The position numbers were made by a program, and so were the translations under genes. Source: Nodosilinea nodulosa PCC 7104 (GTDB taxonomy: Bacteria > Cyanobacteriota > Cyanobacteriia > Phormidesmidales > Phormidesmidaceae). Taken from it: DNA of 64,000 nucleotides. Each line of letters starts with the position of its first letter. The first letter of the stretch is position 1. Under the pieces are notes generated by a model, which was not told where the DNA came from, ran no database searches, and was given only the letters and a program-made list of their open reading frames with translations. Shown in pieces: positions 43,007-51,900 of this stretch. The stretch covers positions 2,090,029 through 2,154,028 of the forward strand of contig NZ_JH976537.1 of NCBI RefSeq assembly GCF_000309385.1. Reading direction: 5' to 3'.

Positions 43007-45673
43007 CTAAGCGCAAGGCTCAGCGTCGCCGATTAGCTCCGTTAAAGTAAGGCGCAGCTTTTCGACATCCAGGGGTTTGGTCAGGTGGCGCTGAAAGCCA
43101 GCCTCCAGGGCGCGATCGCGGTTTTGGGCATCGGCGTAGGCGGTGAGCGCGATCGCGGGAATGCGACCCCCCTCCACCTCAGGCCGCTGCCGCAGGGCGC
43201 GAATCAGCATAAAGCCATCCTGGTTGGGCATGCCAATGTCGCTGATCATCACATCGGGGCGGTGTTGGGCAACGATCTGAAGGCCCGCCTCTGCAGAGCA
43301 AGCCGTCAGTACCTCCATACCGTAATCCTCCAGCAGCGCCGTCAGCAGGTGCAGCGAGTCGAGATCGTCATCGATGACCAGGACCCGTCGCCCAGCGAGG
43401 CTAGCGGGTTGCGCTAGGCTGGCAAAGACCGGCAGCAGCGACGCCACCTCACGCCGGGGCAGCCGTACCGTAAAGGTGGATCCCCGATGAGCGCCGGGGC
43501 TAGATACCGAGACCTCGCCGCCGTGCTGCTCCGTCAGATAGCGCACGATGGCCAGCCCCAGCCCCAGTCCGCCAAAGGCGCGGGTGCTGCTGCTGTCGGC
43601 CTGGCGAAACTGCTCAAAGACATGGGGCAAAAAATCGGCGCCAATGCCCAGGCCCGTATCCTGCACTTCAATGACGGCATAGTTGCCATCCTGACGCAGC
43701 CTGACGGTGACCTCACCCCCCTCAGGGGTGAATTTGATGGCGTTTGACAACAGGTTCCACACGATCTGCTGGAGGCGGTTTTGGTCCCCTGACACCGCCC
43801 CCACCGCCGGGTCAAAGTCGGTGTGCAGCGTAATGGCCTTGGCCTGGGCCGACAGCCGCACCGTCTCCAGGGCAGCGTTGACCACGGGGGCCAGATCTAC
43901 GGTGTGGATATCGAGCAGCAGCTTGCCGCGCAAAATGCGCGAGACATCGAGCAAGTCTTCGATTAGCTCGGCCTGAACTTTGGCGTTGCGTTCGATGGTC
44001 TCCAGGGCGCGGGCGCGCGTATCCTCGTCTAGGGGCCGCGATCGCAGCAGCGACGCCCAGCCCAAAATGGGGTTCAGCGGCGTGCGCAACTCGTGGGAGA
44101 GCATCGCCAAAAACTCATCTTTAATACGGTTGGCGGCTTCTGCCTCCGCCCGAGCTACCCGCTCCTGGGCCAGGGCGCGATCGCGCTCCACCAGCGCCAG
44201 CTTCTGGTCGTGAATATCGGTAGATGAGCCAAACCACCGCAGCACCTCTCCCCCGTCGCCCTGAAGCGGAAAGGCCCGCACCAGGTGCCAGCGGTATTGG
44301 CCATCTACAGCCCGCAGCGGCCTGACCTCCAGGGCCAGGGGCTGGCCAGTTTGCAGCGATTTGGTCCAGGCTATCTGGCAGCGATCGCGGTCCTCCGGGT
44401 GCAGCACCGACAGCCAGCCAGCCTCGAAGCTCTGGGCCGGGGTCAGCCCTGTGTAGTTGTACCAGCGCTGGTTGCAGTACTCTAGCTGGCCGTTGGGCAA
44501 CGCCGTCCAAAACATCTGCGGCATCGAGTTGGCCAGGGTGCGAAAGTGCAGTTCGCTCTTGCGCAGGGCGGCCTCGGCCTGCTTTTGCTCCGTAACGTCG
44601 TAGTTAATTTCCAGGATGGCGTTGGGCTGGCCAACCGAGGTCTGCTGTAGCGTCCAGCGGCTGCTAATAATAGCGATCCGACCGTCGCGGGTGGTCTGGG
44701 TCAGTTCCCCCTGCCAGTGCCCCTCCCGCAACACAGCCGCGCGAATGGTTTCGAGCGGCTGGGGCAAAACGGTTTTCAGCAGATCCATGGCCGATCGCCC
44801 GATCGCCTCTTCCGCAGACCAACCGTAGCGCCGCGCCGCCCCCTGGTTCCAGTAGGTAATCTTGGCGCTCTCCAGCTCCCAGATCATAATGCAGTCGTTG
44901 GCTAGGTTCAGCATTTCCATCTGCTGACGCAGCTGGCGCTCGTCTTCCCGGCGATCGGTCAGATCCCGAAAGTAAACCGCCAGGCCATTGACCAGCGGAT
45001 TCATGTGCATTTCAAACAGGCGATCGGGGTGAACAAAGCCCGATGTCTCCATGACAATCGGCTGTCGGGTAACCATCGCTTGCCGGAAGGTCTCCCCCAT
45101 GGCGGTTCCTTCCAAGCTGGGCCACACATCCCAAATTCGCCGATTCATCAGGTCTTTGAGCGGGAGATTGAACACCCGCTGAGCCTGGGGGTTGACATAC
45201 ACCAGCCGCCACTGCAAGTCGAGGGCGTAAAACCCTTCGGTAATGCTCTCCAAAATAGCGGTAACCCACTGGTTGGTGTGGCCCAGGGAAGCTTCACTCT
45301 CCTGTAGCCTCAGGGAGCTGCGCTCCAGGCGTTGATGAGCCAATCTCAGCGAACCGCACAGGACGCTGATAACAGAGCACTGAACGACAAATACACCAAA
45401 CCGAATAAATGCCGGAGCACCCAGACTGAAGGCGTACTCCGGCAGAACAAAAAAATAGTTGCTCACAAGGGCGGCCAGAATTGTGGTCAACAACCCGCAG
45501 CCAATTCCACCCCAGCGAGAAGCCACCACCACCGACCCAAAAAACAGCAAAAATGGGGTCTTAGCCATGTCTGCTACGGGATCGAGAATGCCCATAAGCA
45601 GTAGAGCAGTTGTCACGCAAAGCGCCGCTATGCCATAGGCCCTGGGCCGTAAATCGATCGAGTGTGAACTCAT
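43007..45673 (-). CDS. membrane-bound multi-PAS hybrid histidine kinase 2
   Basis: An 888-residue sensor. The first 110 residues carry about four membrane helices in a DUF4118-like arrangement (FLLFFGSVVVASRWGGIGCG, LLTTILAALVSNYFFVLPEY). Then come three PAS domains (about 125-240, 245-360, 365-490), HisKA (FLAMLSHELRTPLNPILGW), HATPase (LLSNAIKFTPEGGEVTVRL, FGGLGLGLAIVRYL) and a receiver with Asp in VMISDIGMPNQDGFM. Like KdpD, DUF4118 anchors the sensor in the membrane. No partner regulator is adjacent. Confidence 0.93.
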   Translation of the reverse strand: MSSHSIDLRPRAYGIAALCVTTALLLMGILDPVADMAKTPFLLFFGSVVVASRWGGIGCGLLTTILAALVSNYFFVLPEYAFSLGAPAFIRFGVFVVQCSVISVLCGSLRLAHQRLERSSLRLQESEASLGHTNQWVTAILESITEGFYALDLQWRLVYVNPQAQRVFNLPLKDLMNRRIWDVWPSLEGTAMGETFRQAMVTRQPIVMETSGFVHPDRLFEMHMNPLVNGLAVYFRDLTDRREDERQLRQQMEMLNLANDCIMIWELESAKITYWNQGAARRYGWSAEEAIGRSAMDLLKTVLPQPLETIRAAVLREGHWQGELTQTTRDGRIAIISSRWTLQQTSVGQPNAILEINYDVTEQKQAEAALRKSELHFRTLANSMPQMFWTALPNGQLEYCNQRWYNYTGLTPAQSFEAGWLSVLHPEDRDRCQIAWTKSLQTGQPLALEVRPLRAVDGQYRWHLVRAFPLQGDGGEVLRWFGSSTDIHDQKLALVERDRALAQERVARAEAEAANRIKDEFLAMLSHELRTPLNPILGWASLLRSRPLDEDTRARALETIERNAKVQAELIEDLLDVSRILRGKLLLDIHTVDLAPVVNAALETVRLSAQAKAITLHTDFDPAVGAVSGDQNRLQQIVWNLLSNAIKFTPEGGEVTVRLRQDGNYAVIEVQDTGLGIGADFLPHVFEQFRQADSSSTRAFGGLGLGLAIVRYLTEQHGGEVSVSSPGAHRGSTFTVRLPRREVASLLPVFASLAQPASLAGRRVLVIDDDLDSLHLLTALLEDYGMEVLTACSAEAGLQIVAQHRPDVMISDIGMPNQDGFMLIRALRQRPEVEGGRIPAIALTAYADAQNRDRALEAGFQRHLTKPLDVEKLRLTLTELIGDAEPCA

Positions 45674-46039
45674 GGCGGTTTCAAGGTCAGCAGCACCCGG
45701 AAATATAGTACTGGGAAACGCAATTCCAGCCTGCCGCTGAAGTTATAGGTAAGTTATAAATACCCAGTAAAACAGCCTAACATAGTTCACCTTGCAAACC
45801 TTAATCCTGCGGCAAAACCCTCCTTTAGTCCTATGTCTTACGACAGATATTTAGCATCGTCTTCAGCCTATAGCGATTCCTAACGTGAATAAAAGTGTTT
45901 GCCTCTGGCTTTCAGAAAGTCATACTTCTAGAGAATATGCCTCTGTACTAGCTGTTTTTCCTAGTTCACTAGATGCATTTAATAGATACTCTCAGCCGTA
46001 GCTAGGTTAGCCTTAGAGCCGCCCAACAAAATCGTTACT

Positions 46040-46074
46040 GGTGTTGGGTTTCGCTTCGCTCAACACCAACCTAC
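46040..46074. repeat. GGTGTTGGG/CAACACC hairpin repeat
   Basis: GGTGTTG (46040-46046) and CAACACC (46061-46067) enclose GGTTTCGCTTCGCT. A related sequence, GGGTTTCGACTTCGCTCAACCC, occurs at 54710-54731. Confidence 0.65.
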
Positions 46075-46221
46075 ATTGGAGCTTTTATCAGCCAATCGGG
46101 TTTGCTAGATACACTCAGCCTAGTTCAAAGCTGCTGCGATATTAAAACATAGATTTAGACAGAAAAATCTGGCCTTCTGCCACCGTCAACGACATTGGCC
46201 TGCGGCCTCGGCCCATACAGC

Positions 46222-46272
46222 CCGCAGGTCAGGCCAGACAATATTAAGTCTGGCCTGACCTGCGGTGCTCTT
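46222..46272 (+). terminator. perfect 18-bp terminator-like hairpin without upstream gene
   Basis: CCGCAGGTCAGGCCAGAC (46222-46239), loop AATATTAA, and its complement at 46248-46265, followed by TGCTCTTTT. The T-rich side is on the plus strand, where no gene lies upstream; on the minus strand it follows the lipoprotein gene by 48 bases and may stop that transcript. Confidence 0.65.
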
Positions 46273-46313
46273 TTATTTTCACCAACTTTTTGCCACCAAA
46301 CGGTGAGAGCCGT

Positions 46314-46730
46314 TTAGTCTAGCGCGCTGGTGGCGCGATCGACCGCACCCTGGGCATTTTGCTTCAGGTTGCTGAGACTCTTCTGGGTGTTTTCGGCGGC
46401 ATTTTCAGCGGCCTGCTGAGTCGATTCACCGATGTTGTCGGCTGCCTCTTTGAGAGGATTTTTGCTGTTTTGCTGAATCCTTTGCTCGGCCTGGCGAATC
46501 ATGCGATCGGCCTTGGCATCGGCAGCGCTGGTGTCGCGGATGGTGTCTTTGTGTGGGTACATGCCCTCACTGTCGGCCGCTTGGGCGGCACCAAAAGTAT
46601 TATTTGGAGCGGGCACGGCGGCCTGGGTAGTACCACAGGCGGTGGTAGCCATCACCACCAGGCCAGCGAGAAAAACAATGGCCCACTGCCGCCAGAGGGT
46701 GGGATTAAAAAATCGTTTTACAGTCTGCAT
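46314..46730 (-). CDS. small lipoprotein with helical C-terminal domain
   Basis: A 138-residue protein. A signal peptide (LWRQWAIVFLAGLVVMATTAC) ends in a lipobox with Cys at about residue 32, so it is probably anchored in a membrane facing the periplasm. The mature part is Gln/Asn/Ala/Lys-rich and helical (ADRMIRQAEQRIQQNSKNPL, then NIGESTQQAAENAAENTQKS), like LEA-type or apolipoprotein-like repeats. From memory, cyanobacterial DUF6658 proteins look similar. GGAGACG precedes the ATG. Function unknown; the hemerythrin-like gene upstream may share its transcript. Confidence 0.8.
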   Translation of the reverse strand: MQTVKRFFNPTLWRQWAIVFLAGLVVMATTACGTTQAAVPAPNNTFGAAQAADSEGMYPHKDTIRDTSAADAKADRMIRQAEQRIQQNSKNPLKEAADNIGESTQQAAENAAENTQKSLSNLKQNAQGAVDRATSALD

Positions 46731-46797
46731 AAACGTCTCCTTTGAATCATTACGTTGACATTGAACAAATCGAAGCTTTCTCTGCAAATCCCTAACT

Positions 46798-47826
46798 CTA
46801 TATTTGGGTTTGCAGCGTTTGCTTACTCTCCTTAAACCGCACGCCCAGCTGCTGGCGATCGCTCGGGGATAGATGTTTGCGCATGGCTGCAAACATGGTG
46901 CTTTCCTCCTGACGGGTGTGGTCACCTACCATGGCCTTGAGCTGCTTGAGCTTGGCCATAAACAGATCATCCAAAGCGGGCATGGCCCTTAGATCGTCAA
47001 GCAGAGTTTCCATGGCGGTCTGCTCGTTGTACAGCTCCTGGGTGTTGTCGCTGCCGTAGAAGGGCCTGACCACCGGGTAAACCACGGCTTCCTCTGCTTT
47101 TGAGTGCACCAGCAGATCTTTGTAGAGCTGCCCAAACAGGACATTGCCCTGCTCGACGGTATTGGCGCTGCGAATTTCGCTGATCAGGGTTTTGGCCTTC
47201 TGGTGATCCATAAAGATCAGATCCATGACGTCGACGGCAGTGCTGCCTGACGCGTGGGTGGCAGCACTGCCGACAATTCCGGTGGCGGCAGCGATCGCAT
47301 CCTGCACCCGCCCCCACAGCCCCTGCTGGGGTTCCTGGCCGGTTAGCTCCAGGGTGCCGAGATATTCGAGCATGCCCTTGAGCTGCTCCTGGTGGGCGCG
47401 ATTTTCAAAATTGACGGTGTGGAGGGGGGCCAGGGCCGCTTCTACGTCTTTGCCCACCACCTGGGCCGCCTTGTGCACCACCAGGCCCGAAACCACCTGG
47501 CCATGCTTCAGCAGCTCGTGCTGAGATAGTTTTTCGTACAGGCTCAGCTCTGAACCGGCAAGGGTGTCCTTCACCGTGGTGATCATAGACTGCACGGTAG
47601 TCTTAGGCTCGGACTGCACGCCGTACTGAGTAATGGCAGTTTCTACAATATCTAAATTTTTGTGGTCGTCTTCGAGCATATCCTCCAGTCGATTGCGCAG
47701 ATCGTCATTGCTGCACTGATTTAGAAATTGCTGCTCATTGTCAATAATTAAGGTTTGAATGGCCTTAATGTCGGCGAGTTTTTCCGCGATCGCGGCTCGC
47801 TTTTGATCATTTAGAATGGCGGGCAT
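46798..47826 (-). CDS. hemerythrin-like (HHE) domain protein
   Basis: A 342-residue helical protein. The C-terminal 130 residues fit the HHE cation-binding domain: MDHQKAKTLI, DLLVHSKAEEAVVYPVVRP and VGDHTRQEESTMFAAMRKH supply the histidines and acids for a di-iron centre. The N-terminal half (DNEQQFLNQCSNDDLRNRLE, EDDHKNLDIVETAI) is another helical bundle with similar His/Glu spacing, so the protein may be a duplicated bundle. Role likely oxygen, NO or iron handling under stress. It is divergent from the BON gene. Confidence 0.85.
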   Translation of the reverse strand: MPAILNDQKRAAIAEKLADIKAIQTLIIDNEQQFLNQCSNDDLRNRLEDMLEDDHKNLDIVETAITQYGVQSEPKTTVQSMITTVKDTLAGSELSLYEKLSQHELLKHGQVVSGLVVHKAAQVVGKDVEAALAPLHTVNFENRAHQEQLKGMLEYLGTLELTGQEPQQGLWGRVQDAIAAATGIVGSAATHASGSTAVDVMDLIFMDHQKAKTLISEIRSANTVEQGNVLFGQLYKDLLVHSKAEEAVVYPVVRPFYGSDNTQELYNEQTAMETLLDDLRAMPALDDLFMAKLKQLKAMVGDHTRQEESTMFAAMRKHLSPSDRQQLGVRFKESKQTLQTQI

Positions 47827-47933
47827 GAAGAGGTCTCCAGTGACATTCAGCTACAGTCTAAGCACTGCAAATCAGAGGCATATCTGTCCATAGAGCTGAA
47901 AAGAAACCTCAGCCAAAATAATTTCCTCAGCAG

Positions 47934-47981
47934 ACAGCAGTAGAGCAGCTATATCTAGGGGTATAGCTGCTCTACTGCTGT
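47934..47981. promoter_or_regulatory. 20-bp perfect inverted repeat in divergent promoter region
   Basis: ACAGCAGTAGAGCAGCTATA (47934-47953), an 8-base loop TCTAGGGG, and the perfect complement at 47962-47981. It is midway between the divergent hemerythrin-like and BON genes, so it is not a terminator of either. It may be a regulator site or part of a small RNA. Confidence 0.6.
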
Positions 47982-48085
47982 TGAGAGATGTGTGTCTAAG
48001 CGCAGTTTCCTATACTACTGATTAGTTCTGAATAAGGCGCGATCGCCTCGCGACCTTTTCAACCATTTAGTATTGGAGTAGCCCT

Positions 48086-48547
48086 ATGTCGATTGCTTTA
48101 GAAATTGGAATTGCGATTCTTGGCCTGGGGATAGCCCTGCAGGCGGTACGCCTGACCAGAGCAGGAAAGGCTGGCCTGGTAGCCCTAGCCTGCTTGGCGG
48201 TTATGCTGCTCGGGTTTACCCAACCGGCAGTTGCCGGGGCAGTCAACGGTGACACCTTAACCAGCGGCCAGAAAGACCTCAACGAAACCCTCCAGACCGA
48301 TCCCCAGGGCAATCAGTACCAGGGCATTGAGTATGCCGACACCAAAGGTACTCCCCTGGGCGATCAGGAAATTACCGATCGCGTTGAAAGCAGCGCTCCC
48401 AAAAATTTGAAGGTCAGCGTGTCTAACGGCTCGGTCCGCCTTTCTGGCAAGGTATCTGACCGCAGCACAGCCCAGGCCATTGTAGAAGACATCAAGTCTA
48501 TTCCTGGGGTCCATGAAGTAGCCTATGACCTAGGTCTGAAGCGCTAG
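48086..48547 (+). CDS. BON-domain exported protein
   Basis: A 153-residue protein. One hydrophobic helix at the start and a second (VALACLAVMLLGFTQPAVAGA) that looks like a signal sequence place it outside the cytoplasmic membrane. The C-terminal 65 residues form a BON domain (ITDRVESSAPKNLKVSVSNG, VRLSGKVSDRSTAQAIVEDI, PGVHEVAYDLGL), which binds phospholipid in OsmY-type proteins. Likely an osmotic or envelope stress protein. A terminator follows. Confidence 0.88.
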   Translation: MSIALEIGIAILGLGIALQAVRLTRAGKAGLVALACLAVMLLGFTQPAVAGAVNGDTLTSGQKDLNETLQTDPQGNQYQGIEYADTKGTPLGDQEITDRVESSAPKNLKVSVSNGSVRLSGKVSDRSTAQAIVEDIKSIPGVHEVAYDLGLKR

Positions 48548-48570
48548 TTCTAACTTCGTTAAAAACCAGG

Positions 48571-48606
48571 AAGCGGGCGATCCAGGGCGGATTGCCCGCT
48601 TTTTGT
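48571..48606 (+). terminator. rho-independent terminator after BON gene
   Basis: AAGCGGGCGATCC (48571-48583) pairs with GGATTGCCCGCTT (48589-48601), 13 bp with one G-T pair and a 5-base loop, followed by TTTG TT. It is 24 bases past the stop. Confidence 0.9.
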
Positions 48607-48917
48607 TAACTTCTGGCGCTGGCGCTAAGACATCGCTCGGGGGAGCAGGCCCAAAGTCTGCCAAAGTCTATCTAAGGAGGGAGTGCTTCTAGTTTGGGGC
48701 ATTCTACCCTAGGCAAAGGGGAGATGAAGGGTTGATCGGCTCGTAAACACTAAAGTCCGTGACTGTTGCGCGGGCTATTTCTTAGTTGGATAGTTTGCGA
48801 TCGCCTGGCTGGCTGCGCTGGCTTTTCGCTCTCGAAACGTAGCATTGAGATGGGGCGTTTGGCCCGTTGCAAAATGTGCTACGACAGGTTTTCTCCAGTG
48901 TATCTCCTGAATCGCCA
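48607..48917. other. upstream region of hybrid kinase 3
   Basis: About 310 bases with no gene. A GGAGGGAG run lies at 48676-48683, too far from a start to act as a ribosome site. No repeat or strong hairpin seen. It must carry the kinase promoter. Confidence 0.4.
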
Positions 48918-51900
48918 ATGCCCTCTGCTCCCCTCCCCCCCAACGAAGCGGAACGCCTGAAAGCTCTGCGGCGATACAACATTTTAGATACTCCTCCCGA
49001 GGCCCAGTTCGATCGCATCACCGCTCTGGCGGCGCGGCTGTTCCATGCGCCGATTGCGCTGATATCGCTGATCGATGATTCCAGAGCCTGGTTCAAGTCA
49101 TGCTACGGATTCGAGCGGCGGGTGGTCCAGCGCCATGCCTCCCTTTGCAGCTACGCGCTGGCCTCCGACCAGGTTCTCGTTCTCCCCGATGTCAGCCAGG
49201 ATGAACGCTGCGCAGATAACCCGATGGTATACGGAGATCCAGGGTTGCGCTTCTATGCTGGGGCGCCGCTACGCACCCAGGAGGGGTTTACCCTGGGCAC
49301 CCTCTGCGTGCTCGACACCCAGCCACGCGAAGGGCTAAGCGAAGACCAAAAGGCCGTGCTGGCTGACCTGGCGGCCATGGTTGTCGATGAACTAGATCTG
49401 CGCCTGGCCGCCCACAGAGTTGCCGAAATTGACGCGGCTCTGCTGGCGGTAACCAAAGGGGTCGCAGATCGGACGGGCAGCGCCTTTTTTGCGGCCCTGG
49501 TACAGCACCTGGCCCAGACCCTGGGGATCGACTATGCCTATGTTGGCCTCGTCGATCGCGAGGAGCCGGACCGGATTGTCACGGTTGCCGCCTGGGGTCA
49601 GGGGAAACTTCTTGAGAATTTTGCCTACCTGGTGCGCCACACCCCCTGCCAGCAGGTGCTGCTCAGCCGAGAGCTGTGCTGCTATCCCGGCGGGGTCAGA
49701 ACGCAGTTTCCTGACGCTGCGCTGCTTCAGCCGCTGGGCATCGACAGCTATGCCGCCATTCCCTTTTTGGATGCCCAGGGCGTGCCGCTGGGGCTGCTGG
49801 GCATCATGGACTGCAACCCCTTCCTCAACGTTCAGCTCACCGAAGCGCTGCTGCCTATTTTTGCCCTGCGCGTTGCCAGTGAGCTGGAGCGCCAGCACAC
49901 CGATGCCGTCAGGCTGCGGGTGCAGCAAGATCTAGAAAACCTGGTGGCCCAGCGCACGGCGCAGCTGTACCAAACCAATCAGCAGTTGCAGATCGAAATT
50001 GCCGAGCGCCAGCAGGCGGACACGGCCCTGCGCAAGGAGCGGGAGATGCTGCGGGTGCTGCTTGAAAATGTGCAGGCGGGCATTGTGGCCTGCGATGAGG
50101 CGGGCATCTTGACCCTCTTTAACCAAACCGCCCGAGAGTTTCACGGTCTGCCCCAGCAACCTTTGCCCCCAGAGCAGTGGGCTACCTATTACGACCTCTA
50201 CCAGGCCGATGGCAAAACGCCGATGCCGATGGCGGCGATTCCGCTGTTTCGTGCGCTCCAGGGGGAAGGGGTAGATAACGCTGAAATGGTGATTGCACCA
50301 AAACAGGGTGGCAAGAGCCGCACCGTACTGGCTAACGGCCAGGCGATCGCCGCCGTCGACGGCAGCTGCCAGGGGGCGGTGGTGGTGATGCACGATATCA
50401 CCGAACGCAAGCAGATGGAAGATGCCCTCCGGGCCAGCGAGGCGCAGCTATCCAGCATTTTCGAAACTATTCCCGACGGCATCATTATTTTGGATCGGCA
50501 TGGACAGCTGATTGCCGTCAACTCCGCCGCAGAGAAAATCTTCAGACTCAGTCGCGATGGGCTGACGGAGCGCACCTACAACGATCTGGCCTGGGCCATT
50601 ACGACGGTGGAGGGGGACTCCTTTGACGAGGAGGATCTTCCCTTTGTGCAGGTGATGCGCACCCGCAAACCGATCTATGGCGTCGAGCACGCCATTACCC
50701 AGGCCGACGGCACGAGGACAATTCTGTGCATCAATGCCTCACCCCTGGTTAACCCCGAGGGCGAGATTAGCCATGTGGTGGCCTCGGTCAGCGACATTAC
50801 CGAGCGCAAGCAGGCCGATCTAGCTCTGCAAGCCTCCGAAGAGCGCTATCGCTCAGTGATTGAAACCACCGCCGAAGGTATTGTATTGCAGGACAGTAGC
50901 GGCAGCATCTACACCTGCAACGCCAGCGCCGCTGAAATTTTGGGCTTGACCGTCGATCAAATTATGGGGCGCACCTCCCTAGACCCTCGCTGGTCGGCCA
51001 TTCATGAGGACGGCACGCCGTTTCCGGGGGAGCAGCATCCGGGTATGGTGACCCTGCGCACAGGCAAACCGCAGTCTAACGTGGTGATGGGGGTCAACAA
51101 ACCCGACTGTACCCTGACCTGGATTTCGATCAATACTCGCCCCCTGTTTCACCCCAAGCAGGACACCCCCTTTGCGGTGGTGGCCTCATTTTTTGACATC
51201 ACCGATCGCAAACTGGTTGAGGCTGAGCGCGCCCAGCGCATTCGCGAGCAGACGGCTCGCCTGGATGCAGAGGCAGGGCAGTTTCGAGCGGCCCTGCTGG
51301 TCGATATCAGCACTACTCTGGCCTCGCTCCTCAATCACACCGACACCCTACAGCGGGTGGCCGATCGGGTGGTGCCCTTCTTTGCCGACTGGTGTGCGAT
51401 CGATTTACTGACTCCCAGCCAGGGCCTAGAGCGGGTGGCCATAGCCCACTGCGATCCAGCCAAGGTGGAGCTGGGCTGGCGGGTTCATCGACAGTACCCC
51501 ACAGCGATCGCCGGGACAGCGGGCATTGCCAAGATTTTGCGCAGCGGCCAGACCGCGCTAGCGACGGATATTCCGGCATCGGCCCTGGCGGCAGTGGCCC
51601 AGGATGGCGAGCACCTGCGTCTGCTGCGGGAGCTGGGGCTAACTTCCTGCATTGCGGCGCCGCTGGTGGCTCGGGGCCAGACCCTGGGGGTGATTTCTTT
51701 TATCACCGCTGAATCGAATCGCCGCTATGGGACCACCGATCTGGCCCTGGCCGAGAATGTGGCCCACCAGGTGGCGATCGCCGTAGACAACGCCCGTCTC
51801 TACCAGGATGAACAGAACGCCCGCAGCGAGGCCGAGGCCGCCAATCGCATCAAGGACGAGTTTCTGGCGGTGCTCTCCCACGAGCTGAGGTCTCCCCTCA

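Larger units (their letters stand above)
45674..46313. other. gene-free region with repeat and terminator-like hairpin
   Basis: 640 bases between kinase 2 and a lipoprotein gene. Present are a dispersed repeat (46040-46074) and a strong hairpin (46222-46265). No ORF with a ribosome site was seen. A short RNA ending at the hairpin is possible. Confidence 0.5.
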
